From positions 496,001 to 560,000 of the forward strand of contig NZ_JABTEZ010000003.1 of NCBI RefSeq assembly GCF_015711605.1: 64,000 nucleotides of DNA, written 5' to 3'. Below the pieces are notes generated by a model. That model was not told the DNA's origin, made no database searches, and was given only the letters and a program-made list of their open reading frames with translations. The stretch comes from Planomonospora sp. ID67723 (lineage in GTDB: Bacteria; Actinomycetota; Actinomycetes; Streptosporangiales; Streptosporangiaceae). The translations under genes and the position numbers were made by a program. Below, piece by piece: positions 18,878 through 27,533 of this stretch; position 1 is the stretch's first letter, and each line of letters opens with the position of its first letter.

Positions 18878-18928
18878 ACGCGTTCGCCCCCGTCCCCGGG
18901 AGCGACCCGGGGACGGGGGCGAACGCGT
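18878..18928. terminator. 23-bp perfect-stem bidirectional terminator
   Basis: A perfect 23-bp inverted repeat (18878-18900 with 18906-18928) closes a 5-nt AGCGA loop. It contains CGTTCGCCCCCGTCCCCGGG and ends 7 bp from the fadB stop codon. It serves convergent transcripts from both sides and is exceptionally long for an intrinsic terminator. Confidence 0.7.
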
Positions 18929-18935
18929 GACGCGG

Positions 18936-21002
18936 TCAGGCGGGAACGGAGGCCACGCCCGGCTCCAGGAAACGCGGTTCGGCGATGCCGGCGCGGTCCA
19001 GGTACGGGGTGATGCCGCCCAGGTGGAACGGCCAGCCCGCGCCGAGGATCATGCACAGGTCGATGTCCTGCGCCGCCGCGACCACGCCTTCTTCCAACAT
19101 GATGCGGATCTCCTGCTCCAGCGCCCGCAGCGTGCGCTCGCGCACCTGCTCGGCCGTGGACGGGGAGGTCCCGCCGGAGAAGATCGCCACCGCCTCGGGG
19201 TCGAGGGAGAAGTCGGCGCCGTAGACGCCGGGCTTGCCCGCCGCGACCAGCTTGGCCATGTTCTCCGAGACGCCGAAGCGGTCGGGGAAGGCGGCGTGCA
19301 GCGTCTCGGAGACGTGCAGGCCGACGGCCGGGCCGACCAGCTGCAGCAGCGCGAACGGCGTCATCGGCAGGCCCAGGTCGTCGAGCGCGTGCTCGGCGAC
19401 GTCCAGGGGAGTGCCCTCGTCCACGGCGGTGATGACCTCGCCCATGAAGCGGGTCAGCAGCCGGTTGACGACGAACGCCGGGGCGTCCTTGACCAGCACG
19501 CTGGACTTCTTCAGCGACTTGCCGACCGCGAACGCGGTGGCCAGCGTGGCGTCGTCCGTGGCGTGGCCACGGATGATCTCCAGCAGCGGCATGACCGCGA
19601 CCGGGTTGAAGAAGTGGAAGCCCACCAGGCGCTCGGGGTGCGCAAGCTGCGAGCCCATCTCGGTGAGAGACAGCGAGGAGGTGTTGGTCGCCAGCACGCA
19701 GGTCTCCGAGACCACGGCCTCGACCTCGGCGAACACCTTCTGCTTGACCTTCATGTCCTCGAAGACGGCCTCGATGACGAAGTCGGCGTCGGAGAAGGCG
19801 TCCTTGGTCAGCGAGCCGGTGACCAGGGCCTTGAGCCGGTTGGCCTGGTCGCCGGAGATGCGGCCCTTGCCGAGCAGCTTGTCGACCTCGGCGTGGACGT
19901 AGGCGACGCCCTTGTCCAGGCGGGTCTGGTCCAGGTCGGTCAGGACGACCGGGACCTCCAGGCGCCGGGCGAACAGCAGCGCCATCTGCGAGGCCATCAG
20001 GCCCGCGCCGACGACGCCCACCTTGGTGACCTTGCGGGCCAGCGACTTGTCCGGCGCCCCGGCGGGCCGCTTGGCCCGGCGCTGGACCAGATCGAAGGAG
20101 TAGAGGCCGGCGCGCAGCTCGTCGCCCATGAGGAGGTCGGCCAGGGCCTGGTCCTCGGCGTCGAAGCCCTCGTCGCGGGAGGCGGTGCGGGCCAGTTCGA
20201 CCAGCTCCAGCGCCCGGTACGGGGCCGGGTTGGCGCCGTGCAGCTTCATGTCGAGCAGGAAGCGGGCGTCGGCGATCGTCTTGGACCAGTCCTCGGCGGT
20301 GTGGTCGGTCCGGGAGACCGCCACCTCGCCGCGGAGCACCTGGGCGGCCCAGCGCAGCGACTCCTCCAGGAAGTCGGCGGGCTCGAACATCGCGTCGGCG
20401 ACGCCGAGCTTGAAGGCGTCCCGGCCCTTGATCATGCGGTTCTGCGCGAGCGGGTTCTCGATGATCAGCTTGAGCGCGTTCGCCGGGCCGATCAGGCGGG
20501 GCAGCAGCTGGGTGCCGCCCCAGCCGGGGACCAGGCCGAGGAAGCACTCGGGCAGGGCCACCGCGGGCACGCCGGAGGAGATGGTCCGGTAGGTGCAGTG
20601 CAGGGCGACCTCCAGGCCGCCGCCCATCGCCGCGCCGTTGACGAACGCGAACGACGGCACGCCCAGCTCGCCGAGGCGGCGGAACACGTCGTGGCCCAGC
20701 TTGCCGATCTGCAGCGCCTGCTCGCGCTCGGAGACCAGCGCGGCGCCCTTGAGGTCGGCGCCGACCGCGAAGATGAACGGCTTGCCGACGACGCCGACGG
20801 CGGCCAGGTCGGTCCGGGCCGCGACGGCGTCGATGGCCTCGTTCAGCGAGGTCAGGCCGGCCGGGCCGAAGGTGGACGGCTTGGTGTGGTCGAAGCCGTT
20901 GTCCAGCGTGATCAGGGCCATGGTGCCCGCGCCGTACGGCAGCTCGACGTCGCGGACGACCGCCTTGGTGACGACCTCGTCCTTGAAAAGCTCGTTGATC
21001 AC
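18936..21002 (-). CDS. fadB: Fatty acid oxidation multifunctional protein (enoyl-CoA hydratase/3-hydroxyacyl-CoA dehydrogenase)
   Basis: A 688-residue alpha subunit of the beta-oxidation complex. The crotonase domain (about 1-300) has NGAAMGGGLEVALHC and GLVPGWGGTQLLPRL, the oxyanion-hole and catalytic regions. The NAD-binding 3-hydroxyacyl-CoA dehydrogenase domain starts near residue 325 (GVVGAGLMASQMA) and contains VGFHFFNPVAVMPLLEI and PAFVVNRLL. The C-terminal 3HCDH domain ends with ILGAGWPFHLGG. The GTG start overlaps the thiolase stop by 4 bp (GTGA), so the two subunits are translationally coupled. No peroxisomal or epimerase region is seen. Confidence 0.94.
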   Translation of the reverse strand: MINELFKDEVVTKAVVRDVELPYGAGTMALITLDNGFDHTKPSTFGPAGLTSLNEAIDAVAARTDLAAVGVVGKPFIFAVGADLKGAALVSEREQALQIGKLGHDVFRRLGELGVPSFAFVNGAAMGGGLEVALHCTYRTISSGVPAVALPECFLGLVPGWGGTQLLPRLIGPANALKLIIENPLAQNRMIKGRDAFKLGVADAMFEPADFLEESLRWAAQVLRGEVAVSRTDHTAEDWSKTIADARFLLDMKLHGANPAPYRALELVELARTASRDEGFDAEDQALADLLMGDELRAGLYSFDLVQRRAKRPAGAPDKSLARKVTKVGVVGAGLMASQMALLFARRLEVPVVLTDLDQTRLDKGVAYVHAEVDKLLGKGRISGDQANRLKALVTGSLTKDAFSDADFVIEAVFEDMKVKQKVFAEVEAVVSETCVLATNTSSLSLTEMGSQLAHPERLVGFHFFNPVAVMPLLEIIRGHATDDATLATAFAVGKSLKKSSVLVKDAPAFVVNRLLTRFMGEVITAVDEGTPLDVAEHALDDLGLPMTPFALLQLVGPAVGLHVSETLHAAFPDRFGVSENMAKLVAAGKPGVYGADFSLDPEAVAIFSGGTSPSTAEQVRERTLRALEQEIRIMLEEGVVAAAQDIDLCMILGAGWPFHLGGITPYLDRAGIAEPRFLEPGVASVPA

Positions 21003-22198
21003 TTCGCACCTTCCCAGGCGAGGTTCTCCCAGATGACCGTTCCGCCCATGCCCATGCCGACGCACATCGTGGTGATGCCGTAGCGGACCTCGGGACGCTC
21101 GCCGAACTGGTGGGCGAGCTGGGTCATCAGCCGCACACCCGAGGAGGCCAGCGGGTGGCCGAAGGCGATCGCACCGCCGTAGGGGTTGACCCGGGCGTCG
21201 TCGTCGGCGATGCCGAAGTGCTCCAGGAACGCCAGCACCTGGACCGCGAAGGCCTCGTTGACCTCGAACAGGCCGATGTCGTCGATGGAGAGCCCGGCCA
21301 GGCGCAGTGCCCGCTCGGTGGACGGGATCGGGCCGACGCCCATGACCTCCGGGTCCACGCCCGCGAAGGCGTAGGAGACCAGACGCATCTTCGGCGTGAG
21401 GCCCAGCTCCTCGGCGACGTCGGCGGCGGCCACGATGCAGCCGGTCGCGCCGTCGTTGATGCCGGAGGCGTTGCCCGCGGTGACCCGGCCGTGCGGGCGG
21501 AACGGGGTCTTCAGCGTGCCCAGGCCGTCCAGTGTGGTGCCGGGGCGGGGAGCCTCGTCGGCCGTGGCCAGGCCCCAGCCCTTCTCGGCGGAGCGCACGG
21601 CCACCGGGACCAGGTCGGGCTGGATCTTGCCGTCGGCGTAGGCCTTGGCGACCTTCTCCTGGGAGGCGAGGGCGAAGGCGTCCGCGCGCTCCTTGGTGAT
21701 GGTCGGGTAGCGGTCGTGCAGGTTCTCCGCGGTCATGCCCATGACCAGGGCGGAGCCGTCCACGATCTGCTCGGCCACGAACCGCGGGTTGGGGTCGACG
21801 CCCTCGCCCATGGGGTGGCGGCCCATGTGCTCGACGCCGCCGGCGATGGCGACGTCGTAGGCGCCGAAGGCGATGCCGCCCGCGACGGAGGTCACCGCGG
21901 TCATGGCGCCGGCGCACATGCGGTCGATCGCGTAACCGGGGACGCTCTTGGGCAGTCCGGCCAGGACGGCGGCGGAGCGGCCGATGGTCAGCCCCTGATC
22001 GCCGATCTGGGTCGTGGCCGCGATGGCCACCTCGTCGACGCGCTCCGGCGGCAGGTTCGGATTACGCCGAATCAGCTCACGGATGACGCGGATCACCAGG
22101 TCGTCGGCGCGCGTCTCGGCGTACAGGCCCTTGGGGCCCGACTTGCCGAAGGGCGTGCGCACTCCGTCGACGAATACGACGTCACGAGACGAAGGCAC
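20999..22198 (-). CDS. fadA: Acetyl-CoA acyltransferase (3-ketoacyl-CoA thiolase)
   Basis: A 399-residue thiolase catalysing the last step of beta-oxidation with the coupled FadB. Active-site residues are nucleophile Cys95 (DRMCAGAMTA), His348 (AFGHPLASSG) and Cys379 (TTMCVGMGMGG). The N terminus VPSSRDVVFVDGVRTPFGK and the length match the family. The GTG at 22198 is supported by GAGGAG 8-9 nt upstream. The frame is open further upstream to an ATG in MGAEATQQ, but that extension is not family-like. An inverted repeat TACT-N4-AGTA lies 42 bp upstream. First gene of fadA-fadB. Confidence 0.94.
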   Translation of the reverse strand: MPSSRDVVFVDGVRTPFGKSGPKGLYAETRADDLVIRVIRELIRRNPNLPPERVDEVAIAATTQIGDQGLTIGRSAAVLAGLPKSVPGYAIDRMCAGAMTAVTSVAGGIAFGAYDVAIAGGVEHMGRHPMGEGVDPNPRFVAEQIVDGSALVMGMTAENLHDRYPTITKERADAFALASQEKVAKAYADGKIQPDLVPVAVRSAEKGWGLATADEAPRPGTTLDGLGTLKTPFRPHGRVTAGNASGINDGATGCIVAAADVAEELGLTPKMRLVSYAFAGVDPEVMGVGPIPSTERALRLAGLSIDDIGLFEVNEAFAVQVLAFLEHFGIADDDARVNPYGGAIAFGHPLASSGVRLMTQLAHQFGERPEVRYGITTMCVGMGMGGTVIWENLAWEGAK

Positions 22199-22239
22199 GG
22201 GGTTCGCTCCTCGTTGCTGGGTAGCTTCCGCACCCATGC

Positions 22240-22251
22240 TACTCGTCAGTA
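22240..22251. promoter_or_regulatory. Candidate TetR/FadR-type operator before fadA
   Basis: TACT-CGTC-AGTA is a 4-bp inverted repeat, extending to GCTACTCGTCAGTAAC with one mismatch. It lies 42 bp upstream of the fadA GTG, where a promoter-proximal repressor site would be expected. TetR-type fatty acid regulators bind sites of this kind; assignment is inference. Confidence 0.35.
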
Positions 22252-22407
22252 ACAACACTCGGTGCGGGCGGGTCGCCCTCGACGCGGAGCGGGAGCGCGA
22301 CCGCCGGGCCGGAGGCGGTGAGAAGGGCCCGGTCCGTCCCGGGCGGAACGCCGGAAGAGGCTCCGGATCTCCGGCGGGTGCGGGAGGCGAACGTGTCTGG
22401 CAGAATT

Positions 22408-22421
22408 GGAAATCGTTTTCC
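22408..22421. promoter_or_regulatory. LacI-type operator at the lacI-family gene
   Basis: GGAAATCGTTTTCC is a 14-bp near-palindrome with the central CG typical of LacI-family sites. It ends 12 bp before the GTG of the LacI regulator and overlaps the region before its ribosome binding site, which suggests autoregulation. It is closely related to GGAAAGCGCTTTCC at 32311. Confidence 0.55.
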
Positions 22422-22433
22422 TGGAGGTTGCCC

Positions 22434-23456
22434 GTGATCACGCTCGAGGACGTCGCCAGGCACGCCGGGGTCTCGCTCGCCACGGCGTCACGGGTTCTCA
22501 ACGGCAGCACGCGCCAGGTGGGCGCGTCGCTGCGGGCCAAGGTCGAGCTGGCCGCCGCGCAGCTCGGCTACCGGCCGAACGTGGCGGCGCAGGCGCTGGC
22601 ACGCGGTGCCGGCAACGTGATCGGGCTCGTCGTCCACGACCTGGTCGACCCCTACTTCGCCGCACTCGCCGACGGGGCGATGCGGGTGGCCGAGGGCCGG
22701 GGGCTGATGGTCATGGTCGGCACCACGCACCGGGACCCCGAACGGGAGATCGCCTACGTCGCGACCCTGAACGCGCAGCGCGTGCGCGCCGTCCTGCTCG
22801 CCGGGTCCCGGATCGCCGACGCGCACCTGACGCGGCGCCTGCGCGAGGAGCTCGACGGCTACCGGGAGAGCGGCGGCGGGGTCGCCTGCGTCGGCCAGGA
22901 CCTGCTCGGCACCGACACCGTGGTGCCCGGCAACGCCGAGGGCGCCGCCGATCTCGCCCGGGCGCTCGCCGGGCTCGGCCACCGGCGCTTCGCCGTGCTG
23001 GCCGGACCCGCCGGCCTGGTCACGGCACAGGACCGGGTGGCCGGGTTCGCCGGGGCGCTCGCCGAGCTGGGCCTGCCCGCGCCGCTGCTCGTGCACGGCG
23101 CCTTCGACCGTGACGGCGGCTACGCGGCGGCGACCGAGTTCGCGGACCGGATCGCCGGCTGGGACGAGGGCCCCAGCTGCGTGTTCGCGGTCAACGACGT
23201 GATGGCGGTGGGCGCGCTGGCGGCGTTCAGGGATCGGGGGATCCTGGTGCCGCAGGACGTCTCGGTCGCCGGGTTCGACGACATCGCCACGCTGCGGGAC
23301 CTGGTCCCGGCCCTGTCGACCGTACGGCTTCCGCTGACGGCCATGGGCGCACGCGCCCTGGAACTGGCCCTCGACCCGGCCGGGGAGGCGAGGGTCGAGC
23401 GGATCTCCGGCGAGGTCGTCCTCCGGGAGAGCACCCGGAAGGCGGCACCGGCCTGA
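22434..23456 (+). CDS. LacI-family transcriptional regulator
   Basis: A 340-residue LacI/GalR regulator. The headpiece has helix-turn-helix TLEDVARHAGVSLATASRVL (residues 3-22) and hinge region YRPNVAAQALARG, followed by a periplasmic-binding-like effector domain with GLVVHDLVDPYFAAL, FAVNDVMAVGALAAF and SVAGFDDI. GTG 22434 is preceded by TGGAGG at ideal spacing. The gene is not adjacent to an obvious target operon. Its own operator-like GGAAATCGTTTTCC resembles the site before the sugar operon 9 kb downstream, so regulation in trans within this block is plausible. Confidence 0.9.
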   Translation: MITLEDVARHAGVSLATASRVLNGSTRQVGASLRAKVELAAAQLGYRPNVAAQALARGAGNVIGLVVHDLVDPYFAALADGAMRVAEGRGLMVMVGTTHRDPEREIAYVATLNAQRVRAVLLAGSRIADAHLTRRLREELDGYRESGGGVACVGQDLLGTDTVVPGNAEGAADLARALAGLGHRRFAVLAGPAGLVTAQDRVAGFAGALAELGLPAPLLVHGAFDRDGGYAAATEFADRIAGWDEGPSCVFAVNDVMAVGALAAFRDRGILVPQDVSVAGFDDIATLRDLVPALSTVRLPLTAMGARALELALDPAGEARVERISGEVVLRESTRKAAPA

Positions 23457-23491
23457 TGCCGCGACCCGGTCGCGGGAGCGGACCGGCCGCG

Positions 23492-23520
23492 CCACCGTGG
23501 CCGGACCGGCCGGACGGTGG
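23492..23520. terminator. Hairpin between convergent genes
   Basis: CCACCGT (23492-23498) pairs with ACGGTGG (23514-23520); the 15-nt loop itself can fold (CCGG...CCGG). It lies between the LacI gene and the gene of unknown function. Confidence 0.4.
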
Positions 23521-23543
23521 CCCGGAGGCGTCAGGTGGGGCGG

Positions 23544-24290
23544 TCAGCGGGAACCGGGTGTCGGCCGTCCCTGCTCGGTGACGGGCGGGACGGTGATCTG
23601 CCCGCGCAGCCACTGGATCGTGCGGATGACACCGTCGCCGTAACCGGGAGAATGCCGCCGCCCCCGGCCGAGCTGCCGGGAGACGTCCTCGGCGGCGCGC
23701 TCCTCCATCCCGAGGTTGACCCCGGTCGGCCCGTTCATGGGACGCGGGGTGTCCCGGACGGGTGACTTCGAGCGCGTGCCCAGCATCCATTCGCACACGG
23801 CGGCGGTCCCGGAGCACCAGGCCCTGTCCCACTCGTCCGGCGCGTCCGCCAGCCCCGCCCGCGCCGTTTCGGCGATCTGCTTGATGTCGGCCTCACTGCG
23901 CAGGACGACCCCGCGGCCGCCGACCAGGTGACCCCAGCCCTCGGCGGGACGCCGGCCGGGAACCGGCACCCCGTCCTTGGCTCCGATCAGCCAGCGCAGC
24001 GCGCTCACGACTCCGTCGGCCGGGATGATCCTGCCCTCGCGCGGGACCCGTTCGGCGGTGTCGATCTCCGCGCAGGCGTCGCCGAGGGTCGGCAGGTCGC
24101 CGGATGCCGGACGGCCGCTGATCGGCGCCTGATCGCACTTGCCGAGCGCCCACAGGATGGCCTGTCCCTCTCCCGACGGGGCAGACTCCGGGTTGGCCGC
24201 CTCCCATGCCGTGATCGCATCGTAAACAGCGGTGACATGTTCCGGCGGGCGCCGTACGGCGGGGCCCGTCTCACTTTCTGCGATCGTCAT
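23544..24290 (-). CDS. Protein of unknown function with four W-x2-G-x5-P repeats
   Basis: A 248-residue soluble protein not recognised as a known family. Four short repeats share W-x2-G-x5-P-[VI]: WALGKCDQAPI (47-57), WLIGAKDGVPV (100-110), WMLGTRSKSPV (168-178) and WLRGQITVPPV (227-237). Each is preceded by a helix ending in an aliphatic-rich stretch, such as GQAILWALG, GVVSALRWLIG, AAVCEWMLG or GVIRTIQWLRG. Between repeats are acidic/aromatic helices such as DAPDEWDRAWCSG. No signal peptide or membrane segment is seen. The ATG at 24290 has TACCGT 7 nt upstream and no Shine-Dalgarno, the leaderless pattern. It is divergent from the BTAD regulator with a 99-bp shared control region. Confidence 0.72.
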   Translation of the reverse strand: MTIAESETGPAVRRPPEHVTAVYDAITAWEAANPESAPSGEGQAILWALGKCDQAPISGRPASGDLPTLGDACAEIDTAERVPREGRIIPADGVVSALRWLIGAKDGVPVPGRRPAEGWGHLVGGRGVVLRSEADIKQIAETARAGLADAPDEWDRAWCSGTAAVCEWMLGTRSKSPVRDTPRPMNGPTGVNLGMEERAAEDVSRQLGRGRRHSPGYGDGVIRTIQWLRGQITVPPVTEQGRPTPGSR

Positions 24291-24317
24291 ACTCTCAACG
24301 GTACGGCTACTTTCCGG

Positions 24318-24346
24318 TTGCTCCGGCACAAGTGGCGGACAATTAT
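24318..24346 (+). promoter_or_regulatory. Possible promoter of the BTAD regulator
   Basis: TTGCTC (24318-24323), a 17-bp spacer and AATTAT (24341-24346) form a reasonable -35/-10 pair 43 bp before the ATG, in the only AT-rich part of this divergent region. Confidence 0.35.
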
Positions 24347-24389
24347 GTTTCGAGCCGCCGGTCCCGGAGCCGGGGGTGAGAATCGAAGC

Positions 24390-27300
24390 ATGCGTTTCGA
24401 GCTGCTGGGCCCCGTCCGCTTGGCGAGAGGCGACGGCGCTTGCGCCGAAGTCCCCGGACCGGGACTGCGCGCGCTCCTGGTGGCCCTGCTGGAGGATCCC
24501 GGCGCGACGATCTCCGCCGATCGCCTGATCGACGCCCTGTACGGCGGGCATCCCCCGCCCGGCGCCCCGCGCTCCCTGCACTCCCAGATCTCCCGGCTGC
24601 GCAGGCTCGGCGTCGCCGTCGAACTGCTTCCCTCCGGTTACCGGATCGCCGCCCGGCCCGAGGACGTCGATGCGCACCGGTTCGAGCGACTGGCCGGAGA
24701 GGGGCGGCGCGCGCTGGCGGAGGGCGAGCACCGCAGGGCGCTCGCCCTCCTGCAGGAGGCGCTGGGGCTGTGGCGCGGACCGGCGCCCGAGCGGCTGGCA
24801 GGGCGCCTGGAGGAACTCCGGCTCGGCGCGCTGGAGGACCGGTTCGAGGCGGGCGGCGGTTCGGTCGCCGAGATGCGGGCGCTGCTGGACGAACACCCGC
24901 TGAGGGAACGCCTGTGCGGGCTGCTGATGCGGGCCCTGCGCGCGGAGGGGCGGCAGGCCGAGGCGCTGGCCGTCTTCGAGCGCACCCGGCGCCTGCTCGC
25001 CGAGGAGCTGGGCGCCGACCCCTCGCCGGACCTGGCCGCGGCACACCTGGAGATCCTGCGCGGCGCCGAGCCGGTCAGGCGCGGTGTCCGGGCCCAGCTC
25101 ACCAGCTTCGTCGGGCGGCAGGAGGACGTTCCACGCATTCGCGAGCTGCTGCGGGAGCGGCGGCTGGTGACCCTCACCGGTCCCGGCGGGGTGGGCAAGA
25201 CCAGGCTCGCGGCCGAGGCGGCCGCCGGGCTCGACGGCGAGGTCTGCTTCACCGAGCTGGCCCACCTGAGCGACGGCCGCGACCTGCCGCGGCTGCTCCT
25301 GGGCGAGCTCGGCGTCCGGGAGACGGCGCTTCGCGTGACCCGCACGCCCGAGCCCGAGGAGCGGCTGGTCGCCGCGCTCGCCGGTCGCGATCTGGTGCTG
25401 GTCCTGGACAACTGCGAGCACGTCGTGGAGGAGGTCGCCCGGGTGACCGACCGGCTGCTCGCGGCCTGCCCCGGGGTGCGGGTGCTGGCGACCGGCCGGG
25501 AGCCGCTCGGGATCACCGGGGAGCTGCTGTTCGCCGTGCACCCGCTTCCGGAGGAGCCCGCCCTGCGGCTGCTGCGGGACCGGGCGCTCGCCGTGCGGCC
25601 CGGCCTCGACGCCGGGGACGAGGTCCTGCTGCGGATCTGCCGGGCGCTGGACGGGCTGCCCCTGGCGATCGAGCTGGCCGCGGCCCGGCTCCGCTCGATG
25701 GACCCCGGCGAGGTCGCCGACCGGCTGGACGACCGGTTCCGGCTGTTCACCGGCGGCAGCCGTACGGCGTTGCCGCGGCACCGCACGCTCCGCGCGGTCG
25801 TGGCCTGGAGCTGGGATCTGCTGGAGGAGCCGGAGCGGGTGTTCGCACGGCGGTTCGCGGTCTTCGCCCGCGGTGCCACGCTGGAGGCGGCCGAGTACGT
25901 CTGCGGGGACGGGGCCCGTGGCCGGGACGCCGGAGGTGCGGTGCGCGGCCGTGACGGCGATGACCCCCTGGGCGGCCGTGACGCCCTCGACCTGCTGGCC
26001 GCGCTGGTCGACAAATCGCTGATCGATGTGGCGGGGGGCCGCTACCGGATGCTGGAGACCATCCGGGCCTTCTGCGCCGAGCGACTGACCGAGTCCGGGG
26101 AGGAGGAGCGGCTGCACGAGGCCCATGCCGGTTACTTCACCGCGTTCGCCGAACGGGCCGCTCCGGAGCTGCGCGGCCCGGACCAGCTGGTGTGGCTGCG
26201 GCGGCTGGCGGCCGAGGACGACGAAATGCGCGCCGCGTTCCACCGGACCGCCGAGGCCGGGCGGAGAGAGCGGGCACTGCGGTTGGTCGCCGCGCTGTGG
26301 TGGTCCTGGCTGCTGCGCGGCATGCGGATGGAGGGCCGCGCGCTCGCGGAGCGGACTCTCGCCCTGGTCGGTCGGACGCCGCCTCGCGGCATGGAGGAGG
26401 AGTACGTCCTGTGCGTGCTCGCCGTGGCGATGGTGAACACCTCGGACCGGAGCCTGATCGAGCAGGCGGAACGCCTCGCCCGCGCCCTGCCGCCCCGGCC
26501 CCGCCACCCGATCCTGCTCGTGATCGGCTCTCTCGTCACCATCGTCCAGGGGCAGTACGGGGTCGCGGGGGAGGACGTCCTGCGGGCCGCCACCGGCCCC
26601 GACGCGTGGACCCGCGCGCTGGCCCGGCTGGTGCTCGGCTTCGTCCGGCTGAACTCCGGCCGGGTGGCGGAGGCCGAGGAGGAGTTCGCCCGGTCGCTGG
26701 AGGGGTTCACCGCGCAGGGGGATCGGTGGGGCATGGCCCAGGCGCTGCTGTCGATCTCCGAGCCGCAGGGCTGGCGGGGCGAGCACCGGCAGGCGGTGGC
26801 GACCATCGAGCGGGCCATGGACCTGATCGACCGGCTCGGCTCGCCCGAGGACCGGGTCTTCCTGCTGTGCAGCCGGGCCGCCGAGCGCCTGCGCACCGGT
26901 GACGCCGAGGCCGTGGCGGACGCCGCGGCCGACTGCGCGGAGGCGGCCGGGATCGCCCGCGCGCTCGACGTCCCCGAGGTCTGGGTCACGGCCCGGCTCG
27001 GCCTGGCGGGCGTGGCCCACCGGCGCGGCCGGGTGAAGGAGGCCGGTGAGCTGTACGCGCTGGCCCTGACGGGGTGCGAGCCGTACTGGGGCGGAGTGGA
27101 GCAGGCCCGGGCGCGGGCCCTGACCGGCCTCGGGCGGGTCGCGGAGAGCCGCGGCGACCTCGGCGCCTCGCTGCGGCACCACCGGGAGGCGTTCCGCCTC
27201 GCCGCCGGCGTCGGGGACCTGCCGTCCGCGGCGTCGGCCGCCGAGGGACTGGCGAGCCTGGCCCTGGCCTGCGGTGACGCGGAGAGGTCGGCGTTTCTGC

Positions 27301-27533
27301 TGGGTGCGGCGTGCGCGCTGCGCGGGGTCGCGATCCGCGATCCCGGCGTCAGGGAGACGGGCCGCCGCGTGCGGGCCGCGCTGGGTGATCCCGGATACCG
27401 CGCGGCCTACGCCGAGGGCGCCGGGATGACCGGTGACGCGGCGCTCACCGCGGTGACCGGCTGGTTGTCAGCGCCGGGTCGGTCCGCGGTGAGCGCCCTC
27501 GCGCACCGTGGAGGGCATGACTTCACGCTCTGA
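24390..27533 (+). CDS. BTAD/NB-ARC/TPR STAND-type transcriptional regulator (SARP/AfsR-like)
   Basis: A 1047-residue multidomain regulator. The N-terminal winged helix (1 to about 95; LGPVRLARGDG, then GYRIAARPEDVDAHRFE) is followed by a bacterial transcriptional activation domain (about 95-235; HPLRERLCGLLMRALRAEGR, ALAVFERTRRLLAEELGADP). The STAND-type ATPase domain has P-loop GPGGVGKT (264-271), Walker B LVLVLDNCEHV, and GLPLAIELAAARLRSM. From about residue 640 the protein is helical and TPR-like to the C terminus. Such regulators activate secondary-metabolite or catabolic genes. Its last 17 bp overlap the P450 start, so the regulator, P450 and ferredoxin form one transcription unit. An insertion rich in Asp, Gly and Arg (about 506-530) lies after the ATPase core. 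Confidence 0.88.
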   Translation: MRFELLGPVRLARGDGACAEVPGPGLRALLVALLEDPGATISADRLIDALYGGHPPPGAPRSLHSQISRLRRLGVAVELLPSGYRIAARPEDVDAHRFERLAGEGRRALAEGEHRRALALLQEALGLWRGPAPERLAGRLEELRLGALEDRFEAGGGSVAEMRALLDEHPLRERLCGLLMRALRAEGRQAEALAVFERTRRLLAEELGADPSPDLAAAHLEILRGAEPVRRGVRAQLTSFVGRQEDVPRIRELLRERRLVTLTGPGGVGKTRLAAEAAAGLDGEVCFTELAHLSDGRDLPRLLLGELGVRETALRVTRTPEPEERLVAALAGRDLVLVLDNCEHVVEEVARVTDRLLAACPGVRVLATGREPLGITGELLFAVHPLPEEPALRLLRDRALAVRPGLDAGDEVLLRICRALDGLPLAIELAAARLRSMDPGEVADRLDDRFRLFTGGSRTALPRHRTLRAVVAWSWDLLEEPERVFARRFAVFARGATLEAAEYVCGDGARGRDAGGAVRGRDGDDPLGGRDALDLLAALVDKSLIDVAGGRYRMLETIRAFCAERLTESGEEERLHEAHAGYFTAFAERAAPELRGPDQLVWLRRLAAEDDEMRAAFHRTAEAGRRERALRLVAALWWSWLLRGMRMEGRALAERTLALVGRTPPRGMEEEYVLCVLAVAMVNTSDRSLIEQAERLARALPPRPRHPILLVIGSLVTIVQGQYGVAGEDVLRAATGPDAWTRALARLVLGFVRLNSGRVAEAEEEFARSLEGFTAQGDRWGMAQALLSISEPQGWRGEHRQAVATIERAMDLIDRLGSPEDRVFLLCSRAAERLRTGDAEAVADAAADCAEAAGIARALDVPEVWVTARLGLAGVAHRRGRVKEAGELYALALTGCEPYWGGVEQARARALTGLGRVAESRGDLGASLRHHREAFRLAAGVGDLPSAASAAEGLASLALACGDAERSAFLLGAACALRGVAIRDPGVRETGRRVRAALGDPGYRAAYAEGAGMTGDAALTAVTGWLSAPGRSAVSALAHRGGHDFTL

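Noticed and set aside
24291-27182. Long minus-strand extension of the repeat-protein frame across the BTAD regulator
   Set aside because: The frame is open only because of GC bias. The extension is Gln/Arg/Pro/Leu-rich and opposite a clear BTAD/NB-ARC gene. The real start is ATG 24290 with a -10 box.
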